Positions 31,674 to 32,597 of a stretch of 32,597 bases of DNA are shown piece by piece (the stretch's first letter is position 1; each line of letters begins with the position of its first letter). Source of the stretch: Nocardioidaceae bacterium (lineage in GTDB: Bacteria; Actinomycetota; Actinomycetes; Propionibacteriales; Nocardioidaceae); assembly GCA_029268205.1 (NCBI GenBank), contig JAJUGK010000010.1, forward strand, positions 1 to 32,597, given 5' to 3'. The position numbers were made by a program, and so were the translations under genes. Below the pieces are notes generated by a model. The model did no database searches, was not told the origin of the DNA, and was given only the letters and a program-made list of their open reading frames with translations.

Positions 31674-32273
31674 ATGACCAACGCCGACTTCTGGTTCGAC
31701 CCGCTCTGCCCGTTCGCCTGGATCACCTCGCGCTGGATCGGCGAGGTCGAGAAGGTCCGTGACATCCAGGTCACCTGGCACGTCATGAGCCTGGCCTACC
31801 TCAACGAGGGCAAGGACATCCCCGACGACTACCGGGAGATGCTCACGACCGCGTGGGGGCCGGTCCGGGTCTGCGTCGCCGCCGAGCAGCAGCACGGCCA
31901 GGAGGCGCTCGGGCGGCTCTACACCGCGCTGGGCGAGCGCCGGCACAAGCAGGGGCGCGACTTCGACCGGGCGGTGATCGAGGAGGCGCTCACCGAGGCC
32001 GGCCTGCCGACCGAGCTCGCCGATGCGGCGGAGTCGACCGACTTCGACGAGGCGCTCAAGGCCTCGCACCACCGCGGCATCGACCAGGTCGGCGAGGAGG
32101 TCGGCACCCCGATCATCGCGATCGAGGGGACCGCGTTCTTCGGGCCGGTGCTGACGAAGATCCCGCGGGGCGAGGAGGCCGGCCGGATCTGGGACGGCGC
32201 GGTCGCGATGGCGGCCTACCCGCACTTCTTCGAGCTGAAGCGGACCCGCACCGGCGACCTCGACTTCGACTGA
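31674..32273 (+). CDS. DsbA-like thioredoxin-fold protein (Rv2466c/mycothiol-dependent reductase family), CPFA motif
   Basis: A 199-residue DsbA-fold protein. The start [17 protein letters not shown], the middle [15 protein letters not shown] and the end [21 protein letters not shown] then [13 protein letters not shown] match, from memory, M. tuberculosis Rv2466c, a mycothiol-dependent reductase of oxidative stress that activates the prodrug TP053. Rv2466c has CPWC, but here the active site reads C12-P-F-A15, so the resolving cysteine is lost and only a monothiol route with mycothiol would remain. A second cysteine is in [14 protein letters not shown] ends 6 nt before the ATG. The gene starts 21 bases after the CHAP stop and may be co-transcribed with it. 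Confidence 0.9.
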   Translation: MTNADFWFDPLCPFAWITSRWIGEVEKVRDIQVTWHVMSLAYLNEGKDIPDDYREMLTTAWGPVRVCVAAEQQHGQEALGRLYTALGERRHKQGRDFDRAVIEEALTEAGLPTELADAAESTDFDEALKASHHRGIDQVGEEVGTPIIAIEGTAFFGPVLTKIPRGEEAGRIWDGAVAMAAYPHFFELKRTRTGDLDFD

Positions 32274-32296
32274 CCGCGGGGTCCGGAACCCACTCG

Positions 32297-32518
32297 TCAG
32301 GAACTCGAGGCCGCCGCACCGCCGGCGGCGACGGCCGCCATCATGGCCGTCGTCGTCGCGGTGACGGCGTCCTCGCGCGTGGAGTCGCGGGCGAGCTCGG
32401 CGAGTAGCGCACCCCCGAGGACGGACTTCTCGTAGGTCGAGGCCGCCATCGTGCCGGTGTCTTCGTCCAGCAGGAGCAGCAGCAGGTCCTCGGCGATCAG
32501 GTGCGGGAGGTCGCTCAT
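32297..32518 (-). pseudogene. GPP34 (GOLPH3-like) family remnant with apparent internal deletion
   Basis: A 73-residue open frame. Residues 5-42 (LPHLIAEDLLLLLLDEDTG, then SVLGGALLAELA) match the N-terminus of GPP34 proteins, which bind phosphoinositides at eukaryotic Golgi and occur as about 220-residue proteins in actinobacteria. The last 25 residues (DAVTATTTAMMAAVAAGGA and on) resemble the Ala/Met-rich C-terminal helix of the family. The middle, including most of the fold, is missing, while the frame stays open. The simplest explanation is an in-frame deletion of about 150 codons. The start at 32518 follows TAGACC and GGGGG. It could also be a genuine short gene. Confidence 0.6.
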
Positions 32519-32573
32519 CCCCCGGTCTACCGCACCGGACGGCTCCGCGGTCGGTCGGCCCCGCGCCGCGCCC

Positions 32574-32579
32574 TAGGAT
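32574..32579 (+). promoter_or_regulatory. -10-like hexamer for the gene starting at 32588
   Basis: TAGGAT ends 8 nt before the ATG at 32588. It supports the view that a gene begins there. Confidence 0.45.
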
Positions 32580-32587
32580 CGAGCACC

Positions 32588-32597
32588 ATGAGCAAGG
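32588..32597 (+). CDS. Start of a gene that continues beyond the window
   Basis: Only ATG AGC AAG and one more base are visible (Met-Ser-Lys). The upstream TAGGAT motif with leaderless spacing suggests a true start. In M. tuberculosis the gene after Rv2466c is, from memory, rpiB, but three codons cannot test that. Confidence 0.35.

Noticed and set aside
32275-32296. GGGT...ACCC hairpin after the DsbA-like gene
   Set aside because: Only about 4 base pairs with a small loop; not distinguishable from chance in GC-rich DNA.

Overview
The window is a stretch of chromosome from a very GC-rich actinobacterium. Third codon positions are almost all G or C, GTG starts are common, and many genes lack a Shine-Dalgarno but carry a -10-like hexamer 6-8 nt before the start codon, which suggests leaderless transcripts. 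Gene content (a steroid side-chain 'igr'-type cluster, a mycobacterial-type ssb/ettA/glbO/pepN/Rv2466c set, KstR-like TetR, EttA, truncated haemoglobin O) points to Actinomycetia, probably a Nocardioidaceae-like genus. The genus is inference.

Layout. 1-179: C-terminal end of an unidentified gene. 193-5731: a KstR-like TetR repressor divergent from five overlapping genes, chsE2-chsH2-chsE1-chsH1-ltp2, which together encode dehydrogenation, hydration and retro-aldol removal of the last C3 unit of a sterol side chain. A perfect 9-bp inverted repeat with a 13-bp spacer lies between them. 5795-9618: patatin-like lipase, an unusual zinc-ribbon SDR without the catalytic Tyr, a small membrane protein divergent from a second TetR with its own palindrome, tRNA-Arg(TCT) and a VOC protein. 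9755-13461 (minus strand): secreted metzincin protease, a DHFR/RibD-like reductase and an aminopeptidase P. 13510-17974: three overlapping genes for a PrsW-type membrane protease and two dynamin-like/YfjP-like GTPases, the most system-like locus of unknown function here. 18126-20335: SSB paralogue and EttA. 20379-23660: MarR divergent from YceI, then a thiolase divergent from a double-hotdog thioesterase. 23668-27201: acyltransferase, truncated haemoglobin O, OsmC, MscS-type channel, a small membrane protein and a DUF5130-like protein. Two large inverted repeats, one a perfect 36-bp palindrome, separate osmC from the MscS gene. 27220-32597: aminopeptidase N divergent from a secreted CHAP protein with Ig-like repeats, a DsbA-like Rv2466c homologue with CPFA in place of CPWC, a GPP34 remnant with an apparent internal deletion, and the first codons of one more gene.

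From ssb onward the gene set resembles, with insertions, the M. tuberculosis Rv2478c-Rv2466c neighbourhood (from memory), so most of the right half looks like core actinobacterial chromosome rather than a mobile island. No insertion sequence, integrase, prophage or CRISPR array was seen. No gene-free stretch exceeds 300 bases.
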